A program made the translations under genes and the position numbers. From the NCBI RefSeq assembly GCF_009496155.1, contig NZ_WIJP01000001.1:62001-126000 (forward strand): a DNA stretch of 64,000 nucleotides. The letters run 5' to 3'. Source of the stretch: Streptococcus mitis. Lineage in GTDB: Bacteria > Bacillota > Bacilli > Lactobacillales > Streptococcaceae. The notes under the pieces were generated by a model. The model was not told the origin of the DNA and did no database searches. It worked only from the letters and a program-made list of their open reading frames with translations. This document shows, one piece after another, positions 26,298 through 36,308 of this stretch (positions are counted from its first letter, which is position 1; every line of letters begins with the position of its first letter).

Positions 26298-28246
26298 AAA
26301 TTCAAGACCTATTGAGAAAAGATGTTATGTTGCTGGATTTGCAGGCAACTGAAAAAACTGCTGTCATCGAAGAGATGATTAAAAGTTTGACAGACCACGG
26401 TTATGTGACAGATTTTGAAATCTTTAAAGAAGGAATTTTGGCGCGTGAATCTTTGACTTCTACAGGTTTGGGTGACGGAATCGCAATGCCTCACAGCAAA
26501 AATGCTGCTGTCAAAGAAGCGACTGTTCTCTTTGCTAAGTCAAACAAGGGAGTTGACTATGAGAGCTTGGATGGGCAAGCAACTGACCTCTTCTTTATGA
26601 TTGCGGCTCCAGAAGGTGCCAATGACACTCACTTGGCAGCCTTGGCAGAATTGTCTCAATACTTGATGAAAGACGGTTTTGCTGACAAACTTCGTCAAGT
26701 AACATCAGTTGACCAAGTCATCGAACTCTTTGACCAAGCTTCAGAAAAAACTGAGGAGCCTGTTCAAGTACCTGCTAATGAAACTGGTGACTTTATCGTA
26801 GCTGTTACAGCTTGTACGACAGGAATTGCCCACACTTACATGGCCCAAGAAGCCCTTCAAAAAGTGGCTGCTGAAATGGGTGTTGGAATTAAGGTGGAAA
26901 CCAACGGAGCTAGCGGTGTTGGTAACCAACTAACTGCTGAAGACATCCGCAAGGCTAAAGCTGTTATCATTGCAGCAGACAAGGCCGTTGAAATGGATCG
27001 ATTTGATGGAAAACCATTGATCAATCGTCCGGTTGCTGACGGGATCCGTAAGACAGAAGAGTTGATTAACTTGGCTCTTTCAGGAGATGCGGAAGTCTAC
27101 CGTGCCGCTAATGATGCAAAAGCTGCAACAGCCTCTAACGAAAAACAAAGCCTTGGTGGTGCCTTCTACAAACACTTGATGAGTGGTGTATCGCAAATGT
27201 TGCCATTCGTTATCGGTGGTGGTATCATGATTGCCCTTGCCTTCTTGATTGATGGTGCTTTGGGTGTTCCAAATGAAAATCTTGGTAATCTTGGTTCCTA
27301 CCATGAGCTAGCTTCTATGTTCATGAAAATTGGTGGTGCAGCCTTTGGTTTGATGCTTCCAGTCTTTGCAGGTTATGTTGCCTACTCTATCGCTGAAAAA
27401 CCAGGTTTGGTAGCTGGTTTCGTGGCTGGCGCTATTGCCAAAGAAGGTTTTGCCTTTGGTAAAATCCCTTATGCAGCAGGTGGTGAAGCAACTTCAACTC
27501 TTGCAGGTGTCTCATCTGGTTTCCTAGGTGCCCTTGTTGGTGGATTTATCGCAGGTGCCTTGGTTCTTGCTATCAAGAAATACGTTAAAGTTCCTCGTTC
27601 ACTTGAAGGTGCTAAATCAATCCTTCTCTTGCCACTTCTTGGAACAATCTTGACTGGATTTGTCATGCTAGCTGTTAACATCCCAATGGCGGCAATCAAC
27701 ACTGCTATGAATGACTTCCTAGGTGGTCTTGGAGGAGGTTCAGCTGTCCTTCTTGGTATCGTCCTTGGTGGAATGATGGCTGTTGACATGGGTGGACCAG
27801 TTAACAAAGCGGCTTATGTCTTTGGTACAGGTACGCTTGCAGCGACTGTTTCTTCAGGTGGTTCTGTGGCTATGGCAGCGGTTATGGCTGGAGGAATGGT
27901 GCCACCACTTGCTATCTTTGTTGCAACTCTTCTTTTCAAAGATAAATTTACTAAGGAAGAACGCAACTCTGGTTTGACAAACATCATCATGGGCTTGTCA
28001 TTCATCACTGAGGGAGCGATTCCATTTGGTGCCGCTGACCCAGCTCGTGCGATTCCAAGCTTCATCCTTGGTTCTGCAGTAGCAGGCGGACTCGTTGGTC
28101 TTACTGGTATCAAACTCATGGCACCACACGGAGGAATCTTCGTTATCGCGCTTACTTCAAATGCTCTCCTTTACCTTGCCTCTGTCTTGGTAGGAGCAAT
28201 CGTAAGTGGTGTGGTCTATGGTTACCTACGCAAACCACAAGCATAA
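26294..28246 (+). CDS. fruA: PTS fructose transporter subunit IIABC
   Basis: A 650-residue fused PTS enzyme that imports fructose as fructose 1-phosphate. IIA (residues 1-150) has the phosphorylated His67 in GIAMPHSKN. IIB (about 165-265) has Cys174 in VTACTTGIAHTYMAQEAL. IIC (about 300-650) has some eight to ten membrane segments with GAIPFGAADPARAIPS. The ATG overlaps the fruK stop. The operon ends with the terminator at 28264-28296. Confidence 0.96.
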   Translation: MKIQDLLRKDVMLLDLQATEKTAVIEEMIKSLTDHGYVTDFEIFKEGILARESLTSTGLGDGIAMPHSKNAAVKEATVLFAKSNKGVDYESLDGQATDLFFMIAAPEGANDTHLAALAELSQYLMKDGFADKLRQVTSVDQVIELFDQASEKTEEPVQVPANETGDFIVAVTACTTGIAHTYMAQEALQKVAAEMGVGIKVETNGASGVGNQLTAEDIRKAKAVIIAADKAVEMDRFDGKPLINRPVADGIRKTEELINLALSGDAEVYRAANDAKAATASNEKQSLGGAFYKHLMSGVSQMLPFVIGGGIMIALAFLIDGALGVPNENLGNLGSYHELASMFMKIGGAAFGLMLPVFAGYVAYSIAEKPGLVAGFVAGAIAKEGFAFGKIPYAAGGEATSTLAGVSSGFLGALVGGFIAGALVLAIKKYVKVPRSLEGAKSILLLPLLGTILTGFVMLAVNIPMAAINTAMNDFLGGLGGGSAVLLGIVLGGMMAVDMGGPVNKAAYVFGTGTLAATVSSGGSVAMAAVMAGGMVPPLAIFVATLLFKDKFTKEERNSGLTNIIMGLSFITEGAIPFGAADPARAIPSFILGSAVAGGLVGLTGIKLMAPHGGIFVIALTSNALLYLASVLVGAIVSGVVYGYLRKPQA

Positions 28247-28265
28247 AAAATAGATATAAAATGAA

Positions 28266-28294
28266 AAGATTGGACCGTTTGGTGCAGTCTTTTT
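28266..28294 (+). terminator. fruA terminator, copy 1 of a 29-bp direct repeat
   Basis: AGATTG..ACC-GTTT-GGT..CAGTCT then six T. The 29 bp 28266-28294 recur exactly at 29227-29255, on the other side of an AT-rich single-gene segment. Confidence 0.85.
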
Positions 28295-28302
28295 TAAAGA
28301 AT

Positions 28303-28331
28303 TTGACAAACAAGTTTTTGAATGATATTCT
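28303..28331 (+). promoter_or_regulatory. Promoter of the inserted membrane-protein gene
   Basis: TTGACA (28303-28308), 17 bp, TATTCT (28326-28331). It starts 9 bp after the first terminator copy, so the inserted gene carries its own promoter. Confidence 0.65.
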
Positions 28332-28377
28332 AAAATAAAACTCATAGAAATGAAAAAATATAATGAGAGTATGTTAA

Positions 28378-29157
28378 GTGAATATAATTGAATTTATTCT
28401 GGATTTGGATTGGAAGAAGATAGTAGAATCAATTTTATCAGCTCTATTAGCTTCTGGAATAATCGGTGGTTTTGGTTACTTAGTAACGAAAAAAATTACA
28501 AGAGATTTTCGTATTGCAAAAGAAATGAAATCGTATGGATTTAAAGGTGTAGTGGCAAAGAAAAAGCATTCGACTAGAGAGATTAAAAAGTTATGTAAAG
28601 ATACTAAAAGATTGGATTTACTTTTTATATCAGGTATTGATTTTTTTTCGGAAAATAGAACTGTATTAGAGAATGCTATGAATAATGGAATGAAAATTCG
28701 TTTTTTGTGTTCTCAGATTTATACCAATTTTTTATCAGATTTAGAGGAACTTGAGGATAAAGAAGGGGTGCGAAAGTCTGACACAAATATTAGTATCGAA
28801 ATTGAAGATGTGACTAAAAAATATAGTAAATATATAGAAAGTGGACAAATGGAAATTCGCTATTATTCAACACAATATCGTTTGCCATTTATATTGGTTT
28901 ATAAAAGAAAGAAAAATATGAAGACGACAAAGGCTTTTTTAAGAGTTACTCTGCCTCCATATAATTGGGAGACCAATTTCGTGTTGATAGGTGAACGAAA
29001 AACTACTAAAAAGGATGATTTTTTTAAAACTAATAATGATGAAATAGATTTCATCTCTATGATGGAAAAACATTTCGATTGTGTTTGGGAAGTTGCGGAT
29101 AGGGAAATAGATAGAAAACAAGAAATAAAAAATACAAATTTCGAAGTGAAATCTTAA
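28378..29157 (+). CDS. Membrane-anchored protein of unknown function (possible effector)
   Basis: A 259-residue protein with a short N-terminal segment, one membrane helix (about residues 15-36, ESILSALLASGIIGGFGYLV) and a charged cytoplasmic part. Residues about 80-115 (LLFISGIDFFSENRTVLENA, then GMKIRFL) resemble the phospholipase-D/DUF5919-like fold found in some sensor or immunity proteins; this is a weak resemblance and no catalytic HKD is seen. The start is a GTG at 28378 with GAGAG upstream. The gene is clearly more AT-rich than its neighbours, has its own promoter, and sits between identical terminator copies, which suggests recent insertion. It may be a defence or stress gene; function is not established. 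Confidence 0.7.
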   Translation: MNIIEFILDLDWKKIVESILSALLASGIIGGFGYLVTKKITRDFRIAKEMKSYGFKGVVAKKKHSTREIKKLCKDTKRLDLLFISGIDFFSENRTVLENAMNNGMKIRFLCSQIYTNFLSDLEELEDKEGVRKSDTNISIEIEDVTKKYSKYIESGQMEIRYYSTQYRLPFILVYKRKKNMKTTKAFLRVTLPPYNWETNFVLIGERKTTKKDDFFKTNNDEIDFISMMEKHFDCVWEVADREIDRKQEIKNTNFEVKS

Positions 29158-29226
29158 AAATCTAAACTTTGAGACTTTGATTATTTAAATATAATAACAA
29201 TTACTTTGAATATAATCATAATAAAG

Positions 29227-29255
29227 AAGATTGGACCGTTTGGTGCAGTCTTTTT
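29227..29255 (+). terminator. Terminator, copy 2 of the 29-bp direct repeat
   Basis: Identical to 28266-28294. It ends the transcript of the 259-residue protein gene and lies 28 bp before the ftsK -10. Confidence 0.85.
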
Positions 29256-29281
29256 CTCTTTTCGAAATACCTGTGAAATAT

Positions 29282-29289
29282 GGTATAAT
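29282..29289 (+). promoter_or_regulatory. ftsK extended -10 next to the start codon
   Basis: TGGTATAAT followed by AGAAGA and ATG at 29296. There is no clear -35 at 17 bp and no room for a normal leader, so ftsK may be made from a leaderless mRNA. Confidence 0.5.
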
Positions 29290-29295
29290 AGAAGA

Positions 29296-31599
29296 ATGGC
29301 AAACAAGAATACAAGTAAAACAAGACGGAGACCGTCTAAAGCAGAACTCGAAAGAAAAGAAGCAATTCAACGGATGTTGATTTCGTTGGGAATCGCGCTT
29401 TTATTGATTTTCGCAGCCTTTAAATTAGGGGCTGCAGGTATAACCCTTTACAATTTAATTCGCTTGCTGGTGGGTAGCCTAGCCTATCTGGCAATAGTTG
29501 GTCTCTTGATCTATCTCTTCTTTTTCAAGTGGATACGAAAACAGGAAGGACTCTTATCTGGCTTTTTCACCATATTTGCAGGCTTGCTCCTGATTTTTGA
29601 GGCCTACTTAGTTTGGCAATATGGTTTGGACAAGTCGGTATTAAAAGGAACCATGGCTCAGGTTGTGACGGATTTGACTGGTTTTCGAACGACCAGTTTT
29701 GCTGGAGGGGGCTTGATTGGGGTCGCTCTTTATATGCCAACCGCCTTTCTTTTTTCAAATATCGGTACTTACTTTATTGGTTCTATCTTGATTTTAGCAG
29801 GCGCTCTCCTAATCAGTCCTTGGTCTGTTTACGATATTGCGGAATTTTTCAGTAGAGGCTTTGCTAAATGGCGGGAAGGGCATGAGCGTCGAAAAGAGGA
29901 ACGCTTTGTCAAACAAGAAGAAAAAGCTCGCCAAAAGGCTGAGGAAGAGGCTAGATTAGAACAAGAAGAAGCTGAAAAAGCCTTACTCGATTTGCCTCCT
30001 GTTGATATGGAAACGGGTGAAATTCTGACTGATGATGTTGTGCTTGACGTTCCACCTTTTTCGGAAGAAGAGTGGGTGGAACCAGAAATCATCCTGCCTC
30101 AACCTGAACTTGAATTCCCTGAACAGGAAGATGATTCTGATGATGAAGATGTTCAGGTCGATTTTTCAGCCAAGGAGGCTATTGAATACAAACTTCCAAG
30201 CTTGCAACTCTTTGCGCCAGATAAACCAAAGGACCAGTCTAAAGAGAAGAAAATCGTTCGGGAAAATATCAAAATCCTAGAAGAAACCTTTGCTAGCTTT
30301 GGTATCAAGGTAACGGTGGAACGGGCTGAAATTGGACCTTCAGTAACCAAGTATGAAGTCAAGCCAGCAGTTGGAGTGCGGGTTAACCGAATTTCCAATC
30401 TGGCAGACGACTTAGCACTAGCTCTAGCGGCCAAGGATGTCCGAATCGAAGCACCAATCCCTGGGAAATCCCTTGTCGGAATTGAGGTGCCTAACTCCGA
30501 GATTGCCACTGTGTCTTTCCGTGAACTTTGGGAACAATCTCAAACGAAAGCTGAAAATCTCTTGGAAATTCCTTTAGGGAAGGCTGTTAATGGTGCCGCA
30601 AGAGCTTTTGACCTTTCCAAGATGCCTCACCTACTTGTTGCAGGTTCAACGGGTTCAGGAAAGTCAGTAGCAGTTAACGGTATTATCGCTAGCATTCTCA
30701 TGAAGGCGAGACCAGACCAAGTTAAATTTATGATGGTCGATCCCAAGATGGTTGAGTTATCTGTTTACAATGATATTCCCCACCTCTTGATTCCAGTCGT
30801 GACCAATCCACGTAAGGCCAGCAAGGCCCTGCAAAAGGTTGTGGATGAAATGGAAAATCGTTATGAACTCTTTGCCAAGGTGGGAGTCCGTAATATTGCA
30901 GGCTTTAATGCCAAGGTAGAAGAGTTTAATGCTCAGTCTGAGTACAAGCAGATTCCACTGCCACTCATCGTTGTGATTGTAGATGAGTTGGCTGACCTCA
31001 TGATGGTGGCAAGCAAGGAAGTGGAAGATGCCATTATCCGTCTCGGACAGAAGGCACGTGCTGCAGGTATCCACATGATTCTTGCAACCCAGCGTCCATC
31101 CGTTGATGTCATTTCTGGTCTGATTAAGGCCAATGTTCCATCTCGTGTAGCGTTTGCGGTTTCATCAGGGACAGACTCCCGTACGATTTTGGATGAAAAT
31201 GGAGCAGAAAAACTGCTTGGTCGAGGAGACATGCTCTTTAAACCGATTGATGAAAATCATCCAGTTCGTCTGCAAGGATCCTTTATCTCAGATGATGATG
31301 TTGAACGCATCGTAAACTTCATCAAGGCTCAGGCAGATGCAGACTACGATGAGAGTTTTGATCCAGGTGAGGTTTCTGAAAATGACGGAGAATTTTCAGA
31401 TGGTGAATCTGGTGGGGATCCGCTTTTTGAAGAAGCCAAGGCTTTGGTCATCGAGACGCAGAAAGCCAGTGCGTCCATGATTCAGCGTCGCTTATCAGTT
31501 GGCTTTAACCGTGCGACTCGCCTCATGGAAGAATTGGAAATGGCAGGTGTCATCGGTCCGGCTGAAGGTACCAAACCAAGAAAAGTTTTGCAACAATAA
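29296..31599 (+). CDS. ftsK: DNA translocase FtsK/SpoIIIE
   Basis: A 767-residue septal DNA pump that moves chromosome ends out of the closing septum. Four or so membrane segments fill residues 20-170, followed by an acidic linker (about 200-320) with [24 protein letters not shown] sequence, then the RecA-like motor with Walker A GSTGSGKS, Walker [13 protein letters not shown] and [12 protein letters not shown]. The C-terminal gamma winged helix ([19 protein letters not shown]) reads KOPS-like DNA sites. The ATG at 29296 is the usual streptococcal start ([15 protein letters not shown]). Confidence 0.96.
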   Translation: MANKNTSKTRRRPSKAELERKEAIQRMLISLGIALLLIFAAFKLGAAGITLYNLIRLLVGSLAYLAIVGLLIYLFFFKWIRKQEGLLSGFFTIFAGLLLIFEAYLVWQYGLDKSVLKGTMAQVVTDLTGFRTTSFAGGGLIGVALYMPTAFLFSNIGTYFIGSILILAGALLISPWSVYDIAEFFSRGFAKWREGHERRKEERFVKQEEKARQKAEEEARLEQEEAEKALLDLPPVDMETGEILTDDVVLDVPPFSEEEWVEPEIILPQPELEFPEQEDDSDDEDVQVDFSAKEAIEYKLPSLQLFAPDKPKDQSKEKKIVRENIKILEETFASFGIKVTVERAEIGPSVTKYEVKPAVGVRVNRISNLADDLALALAAKDVRIEAPIPGKSLVGIEVPNSEIATVSFRELWEQSQTKAENLLEIPLGKAVNGAARAFDLSKMPHLLVAGSTGSGKSVAVNGIIASILMKARPDQVKFMMVDPKMVELSVYNDIPHLLIPVVTNPRKASKALQKVVDEMENRYELFAKVGVRNIAGFNAKVEEFNAQSEYKQIPLPLIVVIVDELADLMMVASKEVEDAIIRLGQKARAAGIHMILATQRPSVDVISGLIKANVPSRVAFAVSSGTDSRTILDENGAEKLLGRGDMLFKPIDENHPVRLQGSFISDDDVERIVNFIKAQADADYDESFDPGEVSENDGEFSDGESGGDPLFEEAKALVIETQKASASMIQRRLSVGFNRATRLMEELEMAGVIGPAEGTKPRKVLQQ

Positions 31600-31638
31600 A
31601 AAAATAGCTTCTTTCCAAGTTTGGAGGGAAGCTATTTT
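31599..31638. terminator. Terminator between ftsK and the membrane-protein gene
   Basis: AAAATAGCTTCTTTCC and GGAGGGAAGCTATTTT form the stem; the converging minus-strand gene ends at 31644. Confidence 0.9.
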
Positions 31639-31643
31639 ACTGG

Positions 31644-32072
31644 TTATTGATTACTTTTATTTTTCGAAGTTGGACTATTGGACTGTTTTTCATTTTCAGT
31701 AGTGGATTTACTTAGAGCAGGAGTAGTAGATTCCTGAGTTGCTGCTTTCTGCTCTTCTTTTTTCTCTTCCTTGACGTTAGATTTTGGTGTTTCCTCTTGC
31801 TGTGTTTTTTCTTGAGAAGTGTTATTTTCCTTATTGGGACTGGTGTTTTCCTTAGGGGATTCCTTTTGAATTTCTTTGACAATGGTTGTCGTCTGGCTTG
31901 TCGTAGGTTCTTTTTTAGTGTTTTTATTATTATCCAAGGCGTTCATAATCGTGATAGTCGCAGTAATTAAGCCAAGGATACTACCGATAGTAGCAACGGT
32001 TTTTTGAAAGACCGTAAATCCTTTTTTGATGTGCTCTGTTTTTGGTTTTGAAGTTCTACGATAATTAGACAT
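31644..32072 (-). CDS. Small membrane protein with Glu/Lys/Ser/Thr-rich tail
   Basis: A 142-residue protein. Residues 1-22 are basic, one membrane helix spans about 23-45 (VFQKTVATIGSILGLITATITI), and the remaining 95 residues are low complexity, rich in Glu, Lys, Thr, Ser, Asn and Gln. GGAGAGAATAC precedes the ATG. The tail should lie outside the membrane if the positive-inside rule holds. I do not recognise a functional domain; similar short proteins occur after ftsK in related streptococci. Confidence 0.75.
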   Translation of the reverse strand: MSNYRRTSKPKTEHIKKGFTVFQKTVATIGSILGLITATITIMNALDNNKNTKKEPTTSQTTTIVKEIQKESPKENTSPNKENNTSQEKTQQEETPKSNVKEEKKEEQKAATQESTTPALSKSTTENEKQSNSPTSKNKSNQ

Positions 32073-32210
32073 GTATTCTCTCCTTTAATTAAAATTTATT
32101 ATACCTCATTTCTTTAAAAAAATCTTAAAAAAAGAGGAATTGCCCTTTCTTGTCGCAAGCTCCGTTTCATGATACAATAGAGGGAGTGATTTTAGAAAGC
32201 GTGAGAAAAC

Positions 32211-33353
32211 ATGATTTACTTTGATAATTCGGCGACGACCAAGCCTTATCCAGAAGCACTTGAAACTTATATGCAGGTCGCTTCAAAAATTTTAGGAAAT
32301 CCATCTAGTCTCCATCGTTTAGGAGACCAGGCAACACGAATCTTAGATGCTTCTCGCCAACAGATTGCAGATTTAATCGGCAAGAAAAGTGATGAAATCT
32401 TCTTTACTTCTGGTGGAACAGAAGGGGATAACTGGGTCATCAAGGGTGTGGCCTTTGAAAAAGCTCAATTTGGCAAGCACATCATCGTATCAGCTATTGA
32501 GCATCCAGCAGTCAAGGAGTCAGCTCTCTGGCTGAAAAGTCAAGGTTTTGAGGTGGATATTGTCCCAGTTGATAGCAGAGGATTTGTGGATGTTGAGGCT
32601 CTAGGAGCTTTGATACGACCTGATACAATCCTAATTTCTGTCATGGCTGTAAACAATGAAATCGGCTCTATCCAACCTATTGAGGCTATTTCAGAACTCT
32701 TGGCAGATAAGCCGACTATTTCCTTCCATGTTGATGCGGTTCAGGCACTTGCTAAGATTCCAACTGAAAAGTATTTGACAGAACGAGTGGATTTTGCGAC
32801 CTTCTCGAGTCATAAATTTAATGGTGTCCGTGGTGTTGGTTTTGTCTATATCAAGTTTGGCAAGAAGATTACGCCTCTTTTAACAGGTGGTGGTCAGGAG
32901 CGTGATTATCGTTCGACAACTGAAAATGTAGCAGGGATTGCAGCGACAGCCAAGGCTCTTCGTTTGTCTATGGAAAAGCTGAATATCTTTACTAGTAAGA
33001 CAGGACAGATGAAGGCAGTGATTCGCCAAGCTCTTCTCGACTATCCAGATATTTTTGTCTTTTCAGATGAGGAAGACTTTGCACCTCATATTTTGACTTT
33101 TGGAATTAAGGGTGTTCGTGGTGAGGTCATCGTTCACGCCTTTGAAGACTATGATATTTTCATTTCAACGACCTCTGCTTGTTCGTCCAAGGCTGGGAAA
33201 CCTGCAGGTACCTTGATTGCCATGGGAGTGGATAAGGATAAGGCCCAGTCAGCTGTGCGTCTAAGCCTAGACTTTGAAAATGATATGAGTCAGGTCGAGC
33301 AGTTTTTAACCAAGCTAAAATTAATTTATAATCAAACTAGAAAAGTAAGGTAG
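32211..33353 (+). CDS. Cysteine desulfurase (NifS/IscS family)
   Basis: A 380-residue PLP enzyme taking sulfur from cysteine. It starts [17 protein letters not shown]; the PLP lysine is in [13 protein letters not shown] (about residue 204), and the catalytic cysteine lies in [16 protein letters not shown] (about residue 325). The short catalytic loop points to the group working with a dedicated partner. thiI follows after 8 bp, so it most likely supplies persulfide sulfur for 4-thiouridine in tRNA. Confidence 0.93.
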   Translation: MIYFDNSATTKPYPEALETYMQVASKILGNPSSLHRLGDQATRILDASRQQIADLIGKKSDEIFFTSGGTEGDNWVIKGVAFEKAQFGKHIIVSAIEHPAVKESALWLKSQGFEVDIVPVDSRGFVDVEALGALIRPDTILISVMAVNNEIGSIQPIEAISELLADKPTISFHVDAVQALAKIPTEKYLTERVDFATFSSHKFNGVRGVGFVYIKFGKKITPLLTGGGQERDYRSTTENVAGIAATAKALRLSMEKLNIFTSKTGQMKAVIRQALLDYPDIFVFSDEEDFAPHILTFGIKGVRGEVIVHAFEDYDIFISTTSACSSKAGKPAGTLIAMGVDKDKAQSAVRLSLDFENDMSQVEQFLTKLKLIYNQTRKVR

Positions 33354-33361
33354 GAGCATTT

Positions 33362-34576
33362 ATGCAGTATTCAGAAATTATGATTCGCTATGGAGAATTG
33401 TCAACCAAACACAAAAATCGTATGCGCTTCATCAATAAACTTCGTAATAATATTTCAGACGTTTTGTCTATTTATCCCCAAGTTAAGGTAACTGCAGATC
33501 GCGACCGTGCCCACGCTTACCTCAATGGAGCGGATTACACAGCGGTTGCAGAATCACTTAAGCAAGTCTTTGGAATTCAAAACTTTTCTCCCGTTTATAA
33601 AGTCGAAAAGTCTGTGGAAGTTCTTAAGTCTGCTGTCCAAGAGATTATGAAAGAAACTTACAAGGAAGGGATGACCTTTAAAATCACTGGTAAGCGTAGC
33701 GACCACAACTTTGAATTGGACAGTCGTGAACTCAATCAAACTCTTGGTAGTGCTGTTTTCAAGGCTATTCCAAACGTGAAAGCTCAGATGAAAAATCCTG
33801 ACATCAATCTTCAGGTTGAGATTCGTGAGGAAGCGGCTTATATTTCCTATGAAACCTTTCGTGGAGCAGGAGGATTACCTGTGGGAAGTTCTGGTAAAGG
33901 CATGCTCATGTTGTCAGGGGGGATTGACTCTCCTGTGGCAGGTTATCTAGCTCTTAAACGAGGGGTAGATATTGAGGCGGTTCACTTTGCTAGCCCACCT
34001 TACACGAGTCCTGGTGCCCTTAAAAAAGCTCAAGATTTGACTCGTAAATTGACCAAGTTTGGGGGTAATATCCAGTTTATAGAAGTGCCTTTCACAGAGA
34101 TTCAAGAGGAAATCAAGGCTAAAGCACCAGAAGCCTACCTCATGACCTTGACACGCCGTTTTATGATGCGGATTACCGATCGTATTCGTGAGGTACGAAA
34201 TGGTTTAGTTATCATCAATGGGGAAAGTCTTGGCCAAGTAGCTAGCCAGACCCTGGAAAGCATGCAGACTATCAACGCTGTGACTAGCACTCCAGTCATT
34301 CGTCCCGTGGTTACTATGGATAAGTTGGAAATCATTGACATCGCCCAAGCAATCGATACCTTTGATATTTCTATCCAGCCTTTTGAAGACTGCTGTACGA
34401 TTTTTGCACCTGACCGTCCTAAGACAAATCCTAAGATTAAAAATGCAGAGCAGTATGAAAAACGGATGGATGTTAAGGGCTTAGTAGAGAGAGCAGTTGC
34501 TGGAATCATGATTACTGAGATTACACCTCAAGTTGAAAAAGATGAAGTAGATGACTTGATTGACAATCTGCTTTAA
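33362..34576 (+). CDS. thiI: tRNA 4-thiouridine synthase
   Basis: A 404-residue ThiI: an N-terminal ferredoxin-like part and a THUMP domain (residues about 60-165), then an adenylating PP-loop ATPase with [12 protein letters not shown]. The C-terminal rhodanese domain of E. coli ThiI is absent, as in Bacillus, so sulfur must come from the adjacent desulfurase. [14 protein letters not shown] and [13 protein letters not shown] are family motifs. Confidence 0.95.
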   Translation: MQYSEIMIRYGELSTKHKNRMRFINKLRNNISDVLSIYPQVKVTADRDRAHAYLNGADYTAVAESLKQVFGIQNFSPVYKVEKSVEVLKSAVQEIMKETYKEGMTFKITGKRSDHNFELDSRELNQTLGSAVFKAIPNVKAQMKNPDINLQVEIREEAAYISYETFRGAGGLPVGSSGKGMLMLSGGIDSPVAGYLALKRGVDIEAVHFASPPYTSPGALKKAQDLTRKLTKFGGNIQFIEVPFTEIQEEIKAKAPEAYLMTLTRRFMMRITDRIREVRNGLVIINGESLGQVASQTLESMQTINAVTSTPVIRPVVTMDKLEIIDIAQAIDTFDISIQPFEDCCTIFAPDRPKTNPKIKNAEQYEKRMDVKGLVERAVAGIMITEITPQVEKDEVDDLIDNLL

Positions 34577-34712
34577 TTCAGAAAATCCAAAAGAATTTAG
34601 AGAAATAAATAAAAAAGTTAGTTTTTAATCCAAAAATGGAAGCAAAGCTAACTTTTTTTCTATAATTGTGATATAATGAGATAAAATTTTGAATATAGAG
34701 AGTTTTCTGACA

Positions 34713-35537
34713 ATGAATCAATCCTACTTTTATTTAAAAATGAAAGAACACAAACTCAAGGTTCCTTACACTGGTAAGGATCGCCGTGTACGTGTTCTTC
34801 TTCCTAAAGATTATGAGAAAGACACGGATCGTTCTTATCCTGTTGTTTACTTTCATGACGGGCAAAATGTCTTTTACAGTAAAGAATCTTTCATTGGTCA
34901 CTCGTGGAAGATTATCCCAGCCATCAAACGAAATCCCGATATCAGTCGCATGATTGTCGTTGCCATTGACAATGATGGCATGGGGCGGATGAATGAGTAT
35001 GCGGCTTGGAAATTCCAAGAATCTCCTATCCCAGGGCAGCAATTTGGCGGTAAAGGTGTGGAGTACGCCGAGTTTGTCATGGAGGTGGTCAAGCCTTTTA
35101 TCGATGAGACCTACCGTACAAAAGCTGACCGCCAGCATACGGCTATGATTGGTTCTTCGCTAGGAGGCAATATTACCCAGTTTATCGGTTTGGAATACCA
35201 AGACCAAATTGGTTGTTTAGGTGTCTTTTCATCTGCAAACTGGCTTCACCAAGACGCCTTTAACCGCTATATCGATCGGAAGAAACTGTCTCCTGACCAG
35301 CGTATCTTTATCTATGTAGGAACAGAAGAAGCAGATGATACGGACAAGACCCTGATGGCTGGTAATATCAAGCAAGCCTATATCGACTCGTCGCTTCTCT
35401 ATTACCATGATTTGATAGCAGGGGGAGTTCATCTGGATAATCTTATCTTGAAAGTTCAGTCTGGTGCCATCCATAGTGAAATACCTTGGTCAGAAAATCT
35501 ACCCGATTGTTTGAGATTTTTTGCAGAAAACTGGTAA
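34713..35537 (+). CDS. Alpha/beta-hydrolase, esterase family (first of two)
   Basis: A 274-residue esterase-D/YbbA-type hydrolase. The nucleophile elbow is GSSLGGN, preceded by VVYFHDGQNVF and IVVAIDNDGMGRMNEY. No signal peptide is present. The ATG at 34713 is used; TTG at 34689 is a weaker option. TATAAT at 34672-34677 is the likely -10. It forms an operon with a second esterase and an ATP-grasp enzyme. Substrate unknown; some relatives cleave ester-linked peptides or siderophore esters. Confidence 0.85.
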   Translation: MNQSYFYLKMKEHKLKVPYTGKDRRVRVLLPKDYEKDTDRSYPVVYFHDGQNVFYSKESFIGHSWKIIPAIKRNPDISRMIVVAIDNDGMGRMNEYAAWKFQESPIPGQQFGGKGVEYAEFVMEVVKPFIDETYRTKADRQHTAMIGSSLGGNITQFIGLEYQDQIGCLGVFSSANWLHQDAFNRYIDRKKLSPDQRIFIYVGTEEADDTDKTLMAGNIKQAYIDSSLLYYHDLIAGGVHLDNLILKVQSGAIHSEIPWSENLPDCLRFFAENW

Positions 35538-35555
35538 AGTAAGAAAGGAGAAAAT

Positions 35556-36296
35556 ATGCATATTGAATATCTTAGCCACTGGAGTGGCAATCTTAACCGT
35601 GAAATGTACCTTAACCGTTATGGCCATGCTGGGATTCCAGTTGTGGTCTTTGCTTCATCAGGTGGTAGTCACAATGAATACTATGATTTTGGCATGATTG
35701 ATGCCTGTGCTTCTTTTATCGAGGAAGGCCGTGTTCAGTTCTTTACCCTATCCAGTGTGGATAGTGAGAGCTGGCTGGCCACTTGGAAAAATGGTCACGA
35801 CCAAGCAGAGATGCACCGTGCCTATGAACGCTATGTGATTGAAGAGGCTATTCCTTTTATCAAGCATAAGACAGGTTGGTTTGATGGTATGGTGACGACA
35901 GGTTGCTCCATGGGCGCCTACCATGCTGTCAACTTTTTCCTCCAACATCCAGACGTCTTTACCAAAGTAATTGCTCTCAGTGGTGTTTACGATGTACGTT
36001 TCTTTGTCGGCGATTACTACAGTGACGATGCCATTTACCAAAACTCGCCAGTAGATTATATCTGGAATCAGAACGACGGCTGGTTTATCGATCGTTACCG
36101 TCAGGCAGAGATTGTGCTGTGTACGGGTCTTGGTGCCTGGGAACAAGACGGTTTACCGTCTTTCTACAAGCTCAAAGAAGCCTTTGACCAGAAACAAATT
36201 CCAGCCTGGTTTGCTGAATGGGGACATGATGTCGCTCACGACTGGGAATGGTGGCGCAAACAAATGCCTTATTTCCTTGGAAATCTCTATTTATAA
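35556..36296 (+). CDS. Alpha/beta-hydrolase, esterase family (second of two)
   Basis: A 246-residue esterase-like hydrolase with nucleophile elbow GCSMGAYHA and a C-terminal WGHDVAHDWEWWR region that should supply the catalytic His. It is distantly related to the preceding esterase but distinct. AGAAAGGAGAAAAT precedes the ATG. It lies 18 bp after one esterase and 12 bp before the ATP-grasp gene. Confidence 0.85.
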   Translation: MHIEYLSHWSGNLNREMYLNRYGHAGIPVVVFASSGGSHNEYYDFGMIDACASFIEEGRVQFFTLSSVDSESWLATWKNGHDQAEMHRAYERYVIEEAIPFIKHKTGWFDGMVTTGCSMGAYHAVNFFLQHPDVFTKVIALSGVYDVRFFVGDYYSDDAIYQNSPVDYIWNQNDGWFIDRYRQAEIVLCTGLGAWEQDGLPSFYKLKEAFDQKQIPAWFAEWGHDVAHDWEWWRKQMPYFLGNLYL

Positions 36297-36308
36297 AAGG
36301 AGTTACCT

